NCBI GenBank assembly: GCA_947632155.1
Contig: CANROF010000006.1
Location: forward strand, 1 to 64,000
DNA from: an uncultured Oscillospiraceae bacterium
GTDB taxonomy: Bacteria; Bacillota; Clostridia; Oscillospirales; Oscillospiraceae
Length of the DNA stretch: 64,000 nt
Direction of reading: 5' to 3'
Notes under the pieces: model-generated
The model's database searches: none
Seen by the model: the letters and a program-made list of their open reading frames with translations, nothing else
What the model was told of the DNA's origin: nothing
Position numbers and translations under genes: made by a program
Shown here: piece after piece, positions 13,624-24,310 of the stretch
Layout of the letters: each line of letters starts with the position of its first letter
Numbering within the stretch: position 1 is the first letter of the stretch

Positions 13624-16600
13624 TTATTTCAGTATGTGCTTACCGTCCAGGCTCACCAGGCGTTTTTGGGTGATGAGCAGGGCGGAGGTGATGGCGGTGC
13701 CGGTCAGGGACAGGATCAGCATCACGAGCCAGAAGCCAAGGCGCGTGCTGTCGCCCGTGGCCGGGATCTCGTCCGTGGGCAGGTCCGCCAGAGGTACCTC
13801 CGGGTCCTCCAGCTCCTCCCAGGGCTCCTCGTCCTCCGGCTCCCAGAGGCCCTTGTGATTCTGGAAGCGCACCTCGGACCGGACATCCCCGATGGTCCCC
13901 ACCGTCCCCTGGGCGATGGTGTCGTAGCCGTCCTGATTGGCCTCCAGCTCCTCCACCGTGAAGCCCGTGCCGGACGGGATCTCCCGTCCCCACTTGACCT
14001 CGCCGCTTCTGAGGGTGAAGGTCGCCACGCCGTTTACAAACTCCATCTCGCCGTAGGCGCCGTTCAGGGGCGTATCCAGCGTCACCCGGAAGGTGAACTC
14101 CTTCTCCGTGTCTCCGCCCTCGCCGGTGACCAGCTTGCGCACCGCCAGAGGCCCGGGCTTGGGCTCCTCCACGGGGACGTGCCGGTAGTTTTCGAAGGCC
14201 GCCTGGGCCGTGTCCCCGTCGGGGATGGCGCCCTCCGCGCCGGTAACGGTGGTCTGGTAGCCCTGGGTGCCGGCCTCGGCCTCCGTCACCGTGTAGCCGG
14301 TGCCCGCGGGCAGGCCCGTGGCGGTCCGGCTCTGGCCGTGGCGCAGCGTGAACTCCGCCACGCCGTTTTCAAACTTCATATCGCCGTAGGTCCCGCTTAT
14401 CTCAGCGTTGTCCAGCGTCACCGTGAAGTGGAAGGCCGTCATGTTGCTGACCGCGTTGCCGGATACCGTCTTTGTCACCGTGAGGGCCCCCTCTCCCGGC
14501 TCCGGGGGAGGCGTCTCCTTGCTGTTCACAAAGTCCGCGTTGGCGGTGTCGTTGGCCTGGATGGTCCCGGCGTCGCCGGTCTTTTCCGTCACGTACCCCT
14601 CCGCGTCGGCCTCGGCCTCCACGACGGTGTAGGCGATGCCCGCTGGCAGGCCCACCGCCGTGCGGCTCTCGCCGCTCTTCAGGTGGAACTGGGCCACGCC
14701 GCCGGTGAACGTCATGCCGCCGTAGGTGCCCTCTACCGTGTCGTCGCTCAGCGTCACGGTGAAGGTGAAGTACCGCTCCGTATCTCCGGCGTCGCCGGTG
14801 ACGGTCTTGGTGACGGTGAGATTCCCGGCCTCCTTGACGGGGTTCTCGGGTATCTCCGTCTCCACCTCGGGCTGGTTGCCCACTTGGACGAACGCCTGGT
14901 TTTCCACGGTCTTGTCGTCCTCCAGAGCCCGCATGGCGACCTTCACGGTCAGCGTCACGGTCCCTGTGGCGTCGGAGGGCCGGTCGGGCAGCGTCCATGT
15001 CACCGTGCGGCTGGCGGCGTCGTATACGCCGCCCTCCCCGGCGCTGACGAAGTCCACTCCGGGATCCAGCGGGTCACGGATGACCACCGTGGCCGCCTGG
15101 GCCTCGTTGTTGGTCCAGCTTATCTCGTAGCTGATCTGGTCGCCCACCCGGACGGACTGGCCGTCGCCGGGGGCCGTCTCGGTCTTGTGGGGCTGGCCCG
15201 GGGTCATGCTGTTTTCAAACTCCGCGTAAGCCGTGCCGTCCTCGGGGATGCTGCCGCTGTCGCCGGAAGCGGCGGTCCGGTAGCCCTCCGCGTTGGCCTC
15301 GGCCTCGGTGACGGTGTAAGTCGTGCCCGCGGGCAGGCCGGTGGCGCTGGCGCTCTGGCCGTGCGTGAGGGTGAACTCCGCCACGCCGTTTTCAAACGTC
15401 ATGCCGCCGTAGGCGCCGTTGATCTCGCTGTCGCTGAGGGTCACGGTGAAGTGGAAGGCCTTGGAAGTGTCGCCCTCGCCGGTGACGGTCTTGGTCACCG
15501 TGAGGCCGCCCGTCTTGGGCTCCTCCGGGGGAGGAGGCGGCGGAGTAGTGGGCTTGTCGTTGGTGAATGCCGCTTCGGCGGTGCCGTTGGCCGGAATGGT
15601 TCCGGTCGCGCCCTCGGATGTGGTTGTGTAGCCGTCCGCGTTGGCCTCCGTCTCGGTGACGGTATACTCCACGCCCGCGGGCAGGCCGGTGGCGGTGGCG
15701 GTTTCGCCGTCCTTGAGGGGGAAAGTCGCCACGCCGTTGGTGAACGTCATGTCGTCGTAGGTGCCGTTGACCGTAGTGTCGCTGAGCGTCACGGTGAAGT
15801 GGAATTCCTTGGTTGTATCTCCCTCGCCGGTGACGGTCTTGGTGACGGTCAGGTTTCCGGTTTCGGGTATGGTGGTGGTCTTGAAGTTGGTGAATTCCGC
15901 TTCGGCGGTGCCGCCCGTCGGGATGGTGCCTTTTTCGCCGGTGGCGCTGGTGGTGTAGCCGTCCGCGTTGGCCTCCGTCTCCGTGACGGTGTAGGTGATG
16001 TTGGCGGGCAGGCCGGTGGCGGTGGCGGTTTCGCCGTCCTTGAGGGGGAAGGTCGCTACACCGTTGGTGAACGTCATGTTGCCGTAAGTGCCGTTGACCG
16101 TAGTGTCGCTGAGGGTCACGGTGAAGTGGAATTCCTTGGTCCTGTCCCCCTCGCCGGTGACGGTCTTGGTGACGGTCAGGTTTCCGGTTTCGGGCGTGGT
16201 GGTGGGCTTGGAGTTGGTGAATTCCGCTTCGGCGGTGCCGCCCGTCGGAATGGTTCCGGTCGCGCCCTCGGATGTGGTTGTGTAGCCGTCCGCGTTGGCC
16301 TCCGTCTCGGTGACGGTATACTCCACGCCCGCGGGCAGGCCGGTGGCGGTGGCGGTTTCGCCGTCCTTGAGGGGGAAAGTCGCCACGCCGTTGGTGAACG
16401 TCATGTCGTCGTAGGTGCCGTTGACCGTAGTGTCGCTGAGCGTCACGGTGAAGTGGAATTCCTTGGTTGTATCCCCCGCGTCGCCGGTGACGGTCTTGGT
16501 GACGGTGAGGCCGCCGCCCTCCACCTTGTTGGTAAAGGTCGGAATTCCCGGAGCATACGTGACGGTGCTCTTCAGCGCGTCGCCGTCCTTTTCAATCTTG

Positions 16601-19600
16601 ACGGTGACGGTGTAAACGGTGGCATCGTACTTGATGCTGGGATTCGCGCCCGGGAGCTCCTTTATCGTGTAGGTGTAGATGCCTTCCTGGGTGAATTCCA
16701 CGGAGCCGAAAGAAACATTTCCTTGAGCGTCGTTGGTGGCCGTCTCTTCTAATCCATTAGGTCCGCTCAGCTCAAACTCAAACTGGCCCTCGGTCAGCGT
16801 ACCGTCCACCAGAACCTTTTTGGCGTTGAACGGAACGGTGATCTTGGTCTTGTCGTAGGTGTTATTGAACGTGAGCACGACAGGGCTTGCCGGGGCCACG
16901 CCGTTGACGGTGACTTTCGCCTCAAGCTGTCCGGTGTAGAGGTTGCCATTGTACTTTTCCGTTACCTCAACGACCACCCTATAGGTCGTAAAGTCGATGG
17001 AAATGCCGGGGATGTCGCTGGACTGCTCGGAAATTGTGTACTTGTAGGTCCCGGGAGCTGTGAATTCCTCGCCGCTGAATACATCCACGGCATTTGTCGA
17101 GCTCACAGTCACAGTCTTCGACTCAGTAATCGGGTCTTCCGTCGGATTTTTGTCATCCGGCTCCACAAGGAATGTGAAGCTCTTGCCGGTCCAATCAAAT
17201 CCGTCGCCGGTAACCGTCTTTTGAAGCTGCAAATCAACGCTCACGGGGTCCGGTTTATTCTTGGTGTTGGTGAACGTCACTTCCACTGGCTTGCCGGAGT
17301 CGGGTGGGACAAAACCGGAGATGTCGCCGATGTGCGATTCCGTGTAGCCGCCCTCGGTCGTCTCCGTTACGGTGTAGGTGTAGCCGGAATCTACCGGAAG
17401 GCCGGTGACGGTCATGGTCTGCCCGCCCTTGAGGGCGAAGGACCAGGTATTGGCGGAAGTGGCAGCAATATCATTGCCGGAGGCCGTGCTGCCAGTGGGC
17501 AGCAGTTTGCCGGTTTTGACAGTATTTCCATCCACATCGGTGACGGTGTAATTGTACGTTCCGCTGGGGATTCCGACGTCGGAGGGGGTGATCGTCAGCG
17601 TGAAGCTGAAATCGGTGGCCTTGTCGGTGTCGTTGACGGTTGTGCCCTCGGCGGCCTTCAGCTCCTTGGTGACGGAGATTTGGCCCGGCTCGAAGGTGTT
17701 GTAATAGTGGGCCTGCTCCTCGAAGTAGCCCGTGTTGCCGAATACGGAGTAGACGCCGGTGTAATTATCATTGGGCGTCGCCGGGACCGTATTCTGGTCC
17801 GGCTCGTCTTCCACCGCGAAATGGACCGTGGGGCTGACGCCGTAGCGGGCCATGTTGCGCAGGTAGGTTGACGCCTCGCCGTTGTAGTGCGGGTCAACGA
17901 GCTCACCCTCGCGGTACATGTAGTGGAGGATGGAGCCGTCTGTCTGCGTCACGTCGCAGCCGGTCTTAGTTTCGGCATTCCACGGAGTGCAGTTGGGGTT
18001 ATCCGCGACTGTGCGGGTGCCGCCCACGCTCGTGTATGTGTTTTTCTGCCCTTCAACCCATACCGTGGATGATTTCTCTGTTTCTTTTTCTGCCACACCG
18101 CTGGGCTGGTGGTGGTTGCCGGAGGCGTCTTTGGCCATGGTGGCGTAGTACTCCCACATGACGGCGTTGGTGTGGGCGAAAGGCTCCTCTGTCATCGTCG
18201 CGCCGGGGTTACCTGCCCAAGTCAGGCCGTTCTCGGTCTTACAATCCGTAGCTCCGGGATACTTATCGCCGTATGTCGCGCCCCCCTTTGTCCAGATCGG
18301 TATCTCCTGCGTTCCGGGCTTGTAGACGCTTTCGGAGCCGCGCTGTTGGATGTGGCTGATTTTCTGGAGAGTGTAGCCCGCGCTCAGTTGGGTGTCCGTG
18401 AGCTTTTCGGTGAAGCGGTAGGGAATGCGGTTTTCAAGACCCGTGATCAGCAGGCCCTCGCCGTGCTTCAGGGTGAATTCGGCGGTGCTTTTCGCTATAT
18501 CTCCCGCTTCCAAGCCCCCGAACAGGTCGGGCCGGTCGCCGCTGGGGATTAGCTTGTCGTAGAGGTCGTCTGCCGTCAGGGCCCCGCCTTCAGCTTTCAC
18601 GCCGAATTTCAGCTCCATGGTCATGTACACGGTGCGGGTTTCGAAGGGGGTGAGGATGTCGTTGGCGCTGGTGTCCCCGCTGGGCTTGTTGACAACGAGG
18701 GTGAAATTGCCAAGCTTACTGTGGCCCAAACAACCCGTGCTGTGTGTCCAGTCGTCGGTCGTTACCTCGGTGACGGGTATAAGCTCCGCGTCCGTGGCGC
18801 CGTAGGTTTGGGTGCCGGCGGGATAGTCGTCGGTTGCCGTTTCCTTGGTATATTCGGTACTGTTGTTATTGCTAAGGTCCGTAACGTTATCTGCGCCCGT
18901 ATAATCCTCATCCTGATACAGTCTGCGGGTCTGGTCGTCGCCGTTGTTGTGAGGCAGGTAGAGGTAGTAAAGCGTTGATGTGTTTGTACACTCTGTAGTA
19001 GCCTTGCCGTTCTCGTCGGCGTAATAGTACTTCCCCTCGCCGTCCTGCACGACCAGTTTGGCCTTTCCGTCCTCCTGCACAAACACCGCGCGGTGGTTGT
19101 CCTTGTCCAGGACCAGGTCGCTGTTGTCGGTGAGGATGTCGATGTACGCAAGCTTGCGCTGCCAGGTCCCGGAGAGCTCGTTGTATTGGACCAAGGTAGC
19201 TTTTTGCGTGCCGGTGAGGCCCTGGATGAAGACCTGATAGAGGAAGGACTGCTCTTTCTGGCTCTCCGACAGCTCGAAGCCCTCCGGGGCCTCCAGGAGC
19301 TTCGTCACCAGAAGCATGGAGTTCGCGATCTTCAAAAGGCCGTTGTTGCCCAGGTAGTTGTTGATGATGACGCTGTTGTTGGTGCCGGAGTGGTCGGACA
19401 CCGTGGGCAGGTAGTAGTTGTAGGCCGTTCCGGTGGTGTTTTTGGATTTCGACTGGTGGTTGTTGGCCATGTCGCCGGAGCGGATGCCGCCGGGCCTGGC
19501 GGAGACGGCGAATTTGAAGTATTTTTCAAAAGAAGCTTCGGTCAGGCTGCCACCTTTTTTCGCAGCGTCCAGCGCGGCCTTGATACGCTCGTCATTCTGG

Positions 19601-22600
19601 ACTTTCGTCCAGTATTCCACCTGCTGGGTAAGCGTTTCTCCCTCGGGGATGCCGCACTTTTTCAGGTAGTCCTCCAGCTTATTCGCGCCGTCCTTGGTAT
19701 ACGTCAGCTTCTCAAACGTCGGCTCGCCGCGGGTGTTGTCGCTGGTGTCGGTGCGGGAGAGGTAGTCAAACTCAAAGTCCAGCTTGCCGTTTACGTCCGT
19801 CCAGCACAGCATGTCGCCGTTGTCGATCTTGTCGGAGGTGAAGCCGGAGCCGAATTCGCTGCCGCGCCGCGCCACGGCGTACTGAATGGCGGTGCCGCCG
19901 TGGGTGCCGGGGAGTTCATCGCCATCATAGTCCTTGCCGGTTTCACTGTTGGGGACATAGTACTCCACCAGCAGGAAGAAATAATCGTCGGAGCTGAAGG
20001 AGACGGAGCCGGAGGCGTAGCCGCTTTCGGTGGACGTCACATGTTCAAGGAGGTCGTCCTGGAGGAATACGATGCCGTTTTCAACAATCGGGTATTTGAT
20101 ACCGTTGCTGTCGGTGATGGTCTTACCATCACCATCCCCTTTGGCTTTCTTGAATGCTTCCTCGCTCTCATACACCCCCATGTACTGCCCGCCGATCCAG
20201 GAGCCGGCCCGCTGCGGTGTGTCGTTATAGTTCTCCCAGGTGCTCTTGCCGTTGCCGCCCTTGGTGTTGTCCCAGCCTTCTACGGGCTCGCCGTCAACGG
20301 AATTGAGGCTGCTTCCGTTCCAGCGGTACGCGTGGGCGTACAGCGGGAGGGGCTTCTGGAAGACGTAGTAGCGGTTGTCCTCGCCGGGGGAGAAGGTGAC
20401 GGTGGGGTCGCCGCGGGTGCGGGAGTCGGCGGAGTCCGTCACATAGCTGTCGTAGGCGGTGTTGGAGTAGAAATTGGAGATAAATTCGATGTTTGTGTTC
20501 TCGTCCGAGTGCTCCGCTATGTACTCCTCGGAAATCGCGGAGACGTCCACGCCGATCTGCTTGCCGTCGGCGTCCCGGATGATCAGGTCCTCCTCCAGCC
20601 CCACGGCGTAGAAGAGGCGCAGCGGGGTGGACTGACGGTAGTATTTTTCGTTTCCTTTTTCTTTCTCATGGTCGCTGCCCAGGTTTGTCTCGTAGGACAA
20701 CACGCCGTCGGGCCCCAGGGTGACGGTGGCGAGCTGCGTGGGCACCGCCGCGGCGGGGACGTTCACATAGAGGGACCTGTCGTAGCCGGAGTTGGGCGTG
20801 ATGGCGCCGTCGGTGTCCACGAAGTCCCCGGTGTCCTCCACCCAAACGCGGATGTCGGAGAGCCGGTAAACGCCCGGGGTGTCCTTATAAAGTGAGTTAT
20901 CCGTCTTTTCCGTCTCGTCAGCAGCGGCCCAAGCGTCCAAAAGCTCCTTGGGAACCGCCTGACCGTAAACAGGGTTGCGGTGAAGCGCGTTGCGCTCTTC
21001 CGCGGAGCACGCGAAGCGGTAGATGGTATAGACGGTGTTCTTGACCTGCGCGGGGAGGGTTTCCGGCGTAGCCGTCTTGCCGTCAGTGCCGATAATAGGC
21101 ACGAAATCAATAAGGTCATCAAACCCGATACGGTAGATGTAGCCCTTACTCCAGGCGTCATCGCTGCTGGAACAGTCTTCAGGGTAAGCCTTTTCTGTAA
21201 TAAGATCAGCTGTAGCAGGGTCCGCGTCGGCCTTGACCCAGCCGCCGGGGAAAGCGGTCGTGCCCGCCGTTCCGGCATCCTTGTGCTCTCTCATATACTT
21301 GTCGTTCCAATTCCAGTCATAAACGCCCGTACGGACAAGGCCGTGCATCTCGCCGAAGAGCAGCATCGCCATGTCGTAGTCGGTCGGTTTCGGGTCGGTA
21401 ATCGAATTGTCCGTATGGTACGGCGTGGCCTTGATGGAGCCGTTTTTGACCTCCATGTATTGGCCGATGGGGTCCTGATAGGTGATGGAGTCGCCCACTC
21501 CGGCGTCGTTGTCGCCGGACACGGGCACAAATACCTCCCCCAGGACCTCGGAGAGGATAGTCTCAAAAATGCTCTCCATCTCAGCCGAGGACACGTCGTA
21601 GAAATGGGTAACATAGTTGATGTTGGATTTTATATCGTCCTTGGTGACTTCGGCGACGTGGCGGGTCATGGTATCCTCGTTGCCGTCGTCGGTGTCATCA
21701 TAGGTTACGGTGCGAGATATAAGGTATTTTGCCGACGTATCGGAATCAATGCTATAATAAGGGTTATTAGCGGCGGCAAGCGCTTCATCAAAGGACCAAA
21801 ACGTGGCGGTGCCGGTCAATTCAGTTGTTTTTGAAAAATCAGGCGCTTTGGAGTTGCCAACCTCTTTTATCGGATCAGTTTCACCATTTATGGTTGTTTT
21901 TGTATCTTCTTCAATTTCTTCCCACCCATGCCATTGAAGAACATATTCAACTGTAAATTCCTCAATTTTCTCATACCATCCACCATTGCTACTGTGGTGA
22001 TCCCATAGCCTGAGTTTCCCTTCTACAGCATCAGTGACATCCTCTTCAAACGGAATTACATAGTGGTTATAGCTGTAGGGCGGGTGTTCGTTTTCGCCCT
22101 CCTCCTGCTGGAACATGCCCTTGCTTGTCTGCACCACAGGGAATTCGTCAGTTATTTTATCTGTTCCATTCAGCCAATTCTGGATATTCTCATACGCCGC
22201 TCCGATGAGCTTCTTGTTGCCCGTTTCGCTGTCCTCTTCACCGTCCTTGCCCAAGGGAATCTGACCGGATTCGGCGCTGGGATTGTCCACGTAATCCTGC
22301 ACATTTGCCTCAGCCGTTAGATACTTCGCCGGGTCCATCATGGGATAGAGGCGCGCGGGGACCCAATCGTCGGAATCGTTGCGCAGGTCCACGCCCACGG
22401 TATAGACCGGGAGATCCTGATTTTTGCCCAGCTCCATATACGCGGAGTAGTTTTTCTCCACGGCAGACTTGAGGTACGCCGCCGTAAGGAGATACTGGGT
22501 GACGACGACGCTGGACCACTCGTTCTTATGGTCGGAGCGCTGAACGGGAACCTCCCACTGGGGGTCATACCACGGGCCGCTGGCCACGGTGTTGGAGCCG

Positions 22601-24156
22601 CCGTCGGTCATGACGATAGCGGCGGGGATACGGGGGACGGTGGAAACCTCGCCGTTGGAGAGCTCCGCGGTCAAAGTGGTATCCGTAGCGTTAGCCAACT
22701 GCTCCAGTCCGGCGGCAAGTCCGGCGTGCGTATTAGTACCGGCCAGTCGGACGATGCTTTTTTCTCCATCGTCAGTCGCAAGCGGCTTTGTTACAACACC
22801 CTCCTCTATCGGTTTTGCAACAACACAGCATGAGGAGGTGCCCACATAACCGAGAGGATGGCTTGGAGATTTACTTGACCAGTAAAATGCGGGCCACAGA
22901 TAATTGAATGACATGTTTTTCAAATAGTTGTATATGAATTTGACCGCACCATCCGTTGCCGTCCTCAAATTGTAGAGAAAAACTTCGTTATCGCCAACTT
23001 TTCCGTAGGTTTCATCCGCTTTTTCCGTATTCGGCTTATAATGTGCCAAAGGCATAAGTACGCTGGCGCGGCGGTCGTAGACTACCACGCTGACGCGGTT
23101 TTCCGGATTGTTTTCCATCAACTCCGTGATGATACGGTCAGCGGAATAGATAAGATTCAAGAAACGGGTATGCCGAAAAGCCTCCCTCGCCGCCGCCTCC
23201 GTCTGCGTCATGCCGTAGCAATCGCCGATGTCTTCCGTGTCGATGATAAGGAATCCATTTTCTTTAACAGATTCTAATGTAAGTTTACCAATACGTTTAC
23301 AAATACTTGAATCGACAGTCGTCGTTCCACCACTATATTTAAGCTCGTTATTTAATCGGGCTTTTTCCATATCCTCAACATACTTTTTTACTTCTTCCTC
23401 CAGCCATTTCTGCGCTGCTTCACCTGTCAACGTAGTTTTAACATTTTTTCTCTCTAAGCTAATATGGTGTTCGCTACCACCGCTGGAGCTCGGATATGTA
23501 ACGTCCAGCTTCAGCCTGTACTCAATCATATTATTTTCATTGAAGTACTCTTCAAACTTAGCGTCTGCTAATTGCTTTTTTCCTTCGTCTCCGTTGAAAT
23601 ACTTCTCCAAGTCCTCATAAATTTTTGCCCACTCAGACCCCTCCGCGGGCTCCGTATCATCTCCCATAGAGCTGGATACGTCCAGCACCAGTACCATGTC
23701 GATGGGGCTGGGGGGATATTCGTTGACTACCTGGGAGCTGGCCAGGGCGGAGAATACGTGGGCGAAGTCAGCATTAAAGTTTACACTTCCGGTGTAGCCG
23801 TCGGTGTCCATCTCCAAAGTGATCTTATTGGTCCCGTCAAAGTGGTCATTTTCACCGTTATTGTATCCATAGGCGAACACCGTCTTGTCCGTCCAGACGC
23901 GGCCGGCGTAGCGGGAGCCGTTGGCCTCCGTGAGCAGGCGGTTCAGATAGTCGTCCATGGTGTCCGGGTCCGCCACGCGGCTGCCCGACAGGATGTGCTC
24001 AGTGGGCCCGGGCTGCGCCGCGGGTGTCCCGTCCGCCGCGTCGGCGCTGAGGGCCGTCAGCACGCCCACGCCGCTGACGGTGGACATGATGATGCACAGG
24101 CTGAGAAGCCCCGCCAAAAGCCTGCGGGGCAAGCCGGCAAATTTGATGTTTTTCAT
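13624..24156 (-). CDS. Giant VWA/pilin-type surface protein (3,510 aa), sortase-anchored
   Basis: The ATG at 24156 follows GGGAGGA. A signal peptide (LLAGLLSLCIIMSTVSGVG) leads into a von Willebrand A domain (about 150-600) with the MIDAS motif VLDVSSSM and VMTDGGSN, the usual metal-dependent ligand-binding head of a tip adhesin. The long middle (600-2300) is unassigned. Two FctA/Spy0128-like pilin domains follow (about 2310-2540), then seven ~109-residue modules of the Cna-B/DUF7601 type (each with L-T-V-T-K-T-V-T-G and Y-T-V-T-E), interrupted by a DUF11-like domain. The end is a sorting signal: I-P-A-T-G-D, a hydrophobic helix and a basic tail. Such domains form internal isopeptide bonds. 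No sortase is in the window. Its 42-base upstream region up to the inverted repeat is too short for a promoter, so expression must come from inside the invertible segment. Confidence 0.85.
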   Translation of the reverse strand: MKNIKFAGLPRRLLAGLLSLCIIMSTVSGVGVLTALSADAADGTPAAQPGPTEHILSGSRVADPDTMDDYLNRLLTEANGSRYAGRVWTDKTVFAYGYNNGENDHFDGTNKITLEMDTDGYTGSVNFNADFAHVFSALASSQVVNEYPPSPIDMVLVLDVSSSMGDDTEPAEGSEWAKIYEDLEKYFNGDEGKKQLADAKFEEYFNENNMIEYRLKLDVTYPSSSGGSEHHISLERKNVKTTLTGEAAQKWLEEEVKKYVEDMEKARLNNELKYSGGTTTVDSSICKRIGKLTLESVKENGFLIIDTEDIGDCYGMTQTEAAAREAFRHTRFLNLIYSADRIITELMENNPENRVSVVVYDRRASVLMPLAHYKPNTEKADETYGKVGDNEVFLYNLRTATDGAVKFIYNYLKNMSFNYLWPAFYWSSKSPSHPLGYVGTSSCCVVAKPIEEGVVTKPLATDDGEKSIVRLAGTNTHAGLAAGLEQLANATDTTLTAELSNGEVSTVPRIPAAIVMTDGGSNTVASGPWYDPQWEVPVQRSDHKNEWSSVVVTQYLLTAAYLKSAVEKNYSAYMELGKNQDLPVYTVGVDLRNDSDDWVPARLYPMMDPAKYLTAEANVQDYVDNPSAESGQIPLGKDGEEDSETGNKKLIGAAYENIQNWLNGTDKITDEFPVVQTSKGMFQQEEGENEHPPYSYNHYVIPFEEDVTDAVEGKLRLWDHHSSNGGWYEKIEEFTVEYVLQWHGWEEIEEDTKTTINGETDPIKEVGNSKAPDFSKTTELTGTATFWSFDEALAAANNPYYSIDSDTSAKYLISRTVTYDDTDDGNEDTMTRHVAEVTKDDIKSNINYVTHFYDVSSAEMESIFETILSEVLGEVFVPVSGDNDAGVGDSITYQDPIGQYMEVKNGSIKATPYHTDNSITDPKPTDYDMAMLLFGEMHGLVRTGVYDWNWNDKYMREHKDAGTAGTTAFPGGWVKADADPATADLITEKAYPEDCSSSDDAWSKGYIYRIGFDDLIDFVPIIGTDGKTATPETLPAQVKNTVYTIYRFACSAEERNALHRNPVYGQAVPKELLDAWAAADETEKTDNSLYKDTPGVYRLSDIRVWVEDTGDFVDTDGAITPNSGYDRSLYVNVPAAAVPTQLATVTLGPDGVLSYETNLGSDHEKEKGNEKYYRQSTPLRLFYAVGLEEDLIIRDADGKQIGVDVSAISEEYIAEHSDENTNIEFISNFYSNTAYDSYVTDSADSRTRGDPTVTFSPGEDNRYYVFQKPLPLYAHAYRWNGSSLNSVDGEPVEGWDNTKGGNGKSTWENYNDTPQRAGSWIGGQYMGVYESEEAFKKAKGDGDGKTITDSNGIKYPIVENGIVFLQDDLLEHVTSTESGYASGSVSFSSDDYFFLLVEYYVPNSETGKDYDGDELPGTHGGTAIQYAVARRGSEFGSGFTSDKIDNGDMLCWTDVNGKLDFEFDYLSRTDTSDNTRGEPTFEKLTYTKDGANKLEDYLKKCGIPEGETLTQQVEYWTKVQNDERIKAALDAAKKGGSLTEASFEKYFKFAVSARPGGIRSGDMANNHQSKSKNTTGTAYNYYLPTVSDHSGTNNSVIINNYLGNNGLLKIANSMLLVTKLLEAPEGFELSESQKEQSFLYQVFIQGLTGTQKATLVQYNELSGTWQRKLAYIDILTDNSDLVLDKDNHRAVFVQEDGKAKLVVQDGEGKYYYADENGKATTECTNTSTLYYLYLPHNNGDDQTRRLYQDEDYTGADNVTDLSNNNSTEYTKETATDDYPAGTQTYGATDAELIPVTEVTTDDWTHSTGCLGHSKLGNFTLVVNKPSGDTSANDILTPFETRTVYMTMELKFGVKAEGGALTADDLYDKLIPSGDRPDLFGGLEAGDIAKSTAEFTLKHGEGLLITGLENRIPYRFTEKLTDTQLSAGYTLQKISHIQQRGSESVYKPGTQEIPIWTKGGATYGDKYPGATDCKTENGLTWAGNPGATMTEEPFAHTNAVMWEYYATMAKDASGNHHQPSGVAEKETEKSSTVWVEGQKNTYTSVGGTRTVADNPNCTPWNAETKTGCDVTQTDGSILHYMYREGELVDPHYNGEASTYLRNMARYGVSPTVHFAVEDEPDQNTVPATPNDNYTGVYSVFGNTGYFEEQAHYYNTFEPGQISVTKELKAAEGTTVNDTDKATDFSFTLTITPSDVGIPSGTYNYTVTDVDGNTVKTGKLLPTGSTASGNDIAATSANTWSFALKGGQTMTVTGLPVDSGYTYTVTETTEGGYTESHIGDISGFVPPDSGKPVEVTFTNTKNKPDPVSVDLQLQKTVTGDGFDWTGKSFTFLVEPDDKNPTEDPITESKTVTVSSTNAVDVFSGEEFTAPGTYKYTISEQSSDIPGISIDFTTYRVVVEVTEKYNGNLYTGQLEAKVTVNGVAPASPVVLTFNNTYDKTKITVPFNAKKVLVDGTLTEGQFEFELSGPNGLEETATNDAQGNVSFGSVEFTQEGIYTYTIKELPGANPSIKYDATVYTVTVKIEKDGDALKSTVTYAPGIPTFTNKVEGGGLTVTKTVTGDAGDTTKEFHFTVTLSDTTVNGTYDDMTFTNGVATFPLKDGETATATGLPAGVEYTVTETEANADGYTTTSEGATGTIPTGGTAEAEFTNSKPTTTPETGNLTVTKTVTGEGDRTKEFHFTVTLSDTTVNGTYGNMTFTNGVATFPLKDGETATATGLPANITYTVTETEANADGYTTSATGEKGTIPTGGTAEAEFTNFKTTTIPETGNLTVTKTVTGEGDTTKEFHFTVTLSDTTVNGTYDDMTFTNGVATFPLKDGETATATGLPAGVEYTVTETEANADGYTTTSEGATGTIPANGTAEAAFTNDKPTTPPPPPPEEPKTGGLTVTKTVTGEGDTSKAFHFTVTLSDSEINGAYGGMTFENGVAEFTLTHGQSASATGLPAGTTYTVTEAEANAEGYRTAASGDSGSIPEDGTAYAEFENSMTPGQPHKTETAPGDGQSVRVGDQISYEISWTNNEAQAATVVIRDPLDPGVDFVSAGEGGVYDAASRTVTWTLPDRPSDATGTVTLTVKVAMRALEDDKTVENQAFVQVGNQPEVETEIPENPVKEAGNLTVTKTVTGDAGDTERYFTFTVTLSDDTVEGTYGGMTFTGGVAQFHLKSGESRTAVGLPAGIAYTVVEAEADAEGYVTEKTGDAGTIQANDTANADFVNSKETPPPEPGEGALTVTKTVSGNAVSNMTAFHFTVTLDNAEISGTYGDMKFENGVAEFTLRHGQSRTATGLPAGTGYTVTEAEAGTQGYQTTVTGAEGAIPDGDTAQAAFENYRHVPVEEPKPGPLAVRKLVTGEGGDTEKEFTFRVTLDTPLNGAYGEMEFVNGVATFTLRSGEVKWGREIPSGTGFTVEELEANQDGYDTIAQGTVGTIGDVRSEVRFQNHKGLWEPEDEEPWEELEDPEVPLADLPTDEIPATGDSTRLGFWLVMLILSLTGTAITSALLITQKRLVSLDGKHILK
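15758..16530 (-). repeat. Near-identical 327-bp tandem coding repeats in the surface gene
   Basis: Equivalent positions recur at 15761, 16088 and 16415, an exact 327-base (109-codon) period with long identical stretches. Neighbouring modules are related but more diverged. Such DNA-level identity suggests recent expansion and makes copy number prone to change by slippage or recombination; assemblies may also collapse it. Confidence 0.8.
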
Positions 24157-24198
24157 GGATACATCCTCCCGGTCAGAGATTTTCGGGGACGCAGCCCC

Positions 24199-24226
24199 AA
24201 CGTCGCAGAGTTCACCCCTCTACGAC
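24199..24226. repeat. Left 28-bp inverted repeat (recombinase crossover site)
   Basis: Its reverse complement is identical over 28 bases to 25637-25664. Within it, read on the minus strand, the arms GTCGTAGAG and CTCTGCGAC (8 of 9 complementary) flank the 7-base core GGGTGAA. This is the layout of a tyrosine-recombinase core site. It lies 42 bases before the start codon of the giant surface gene. Confidence 0.85.
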
Positions 24227-24229
24227 TTC

Positions 24230-24269
24230 GGGCCGGGGGAAAGCGGCTTACGCGGCTTTCTCCCGGCCC
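24230..24269. other. Long hairpin inside left end of invertible segment
   Basis: GGGCCGGG (24230-24237) pairs with CCCGGCCC (24262-24269), with inner arms GAAAGC/GCTTTC. It sits between the recombinase stop codon and the left repeat and could block read-through from the recombinase into the surface gene. There is no T-run on the minus strand; on the plus strand T6 begins about 15 bases later. Confidence 0.5.
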
Positions 24270-24310
24270 GGGGCGGATGTATCCTTTTTTGACTGAAATT
24301 TTGACTGCTA

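Noticed and set aside
14400..16530. Regular repeats that might suggest a CRISPR array
   Set aside because: The unit is 327 bases, coding and in frame, with no unique spacers; it encodes tandem pilin-type modules.
24230..24269. An ordinary intrinsic terminator for the recombinase gene
   Set aside because: The stem is strong, but no T-run follows on the minus strand, so it is listed only as a hairpin.
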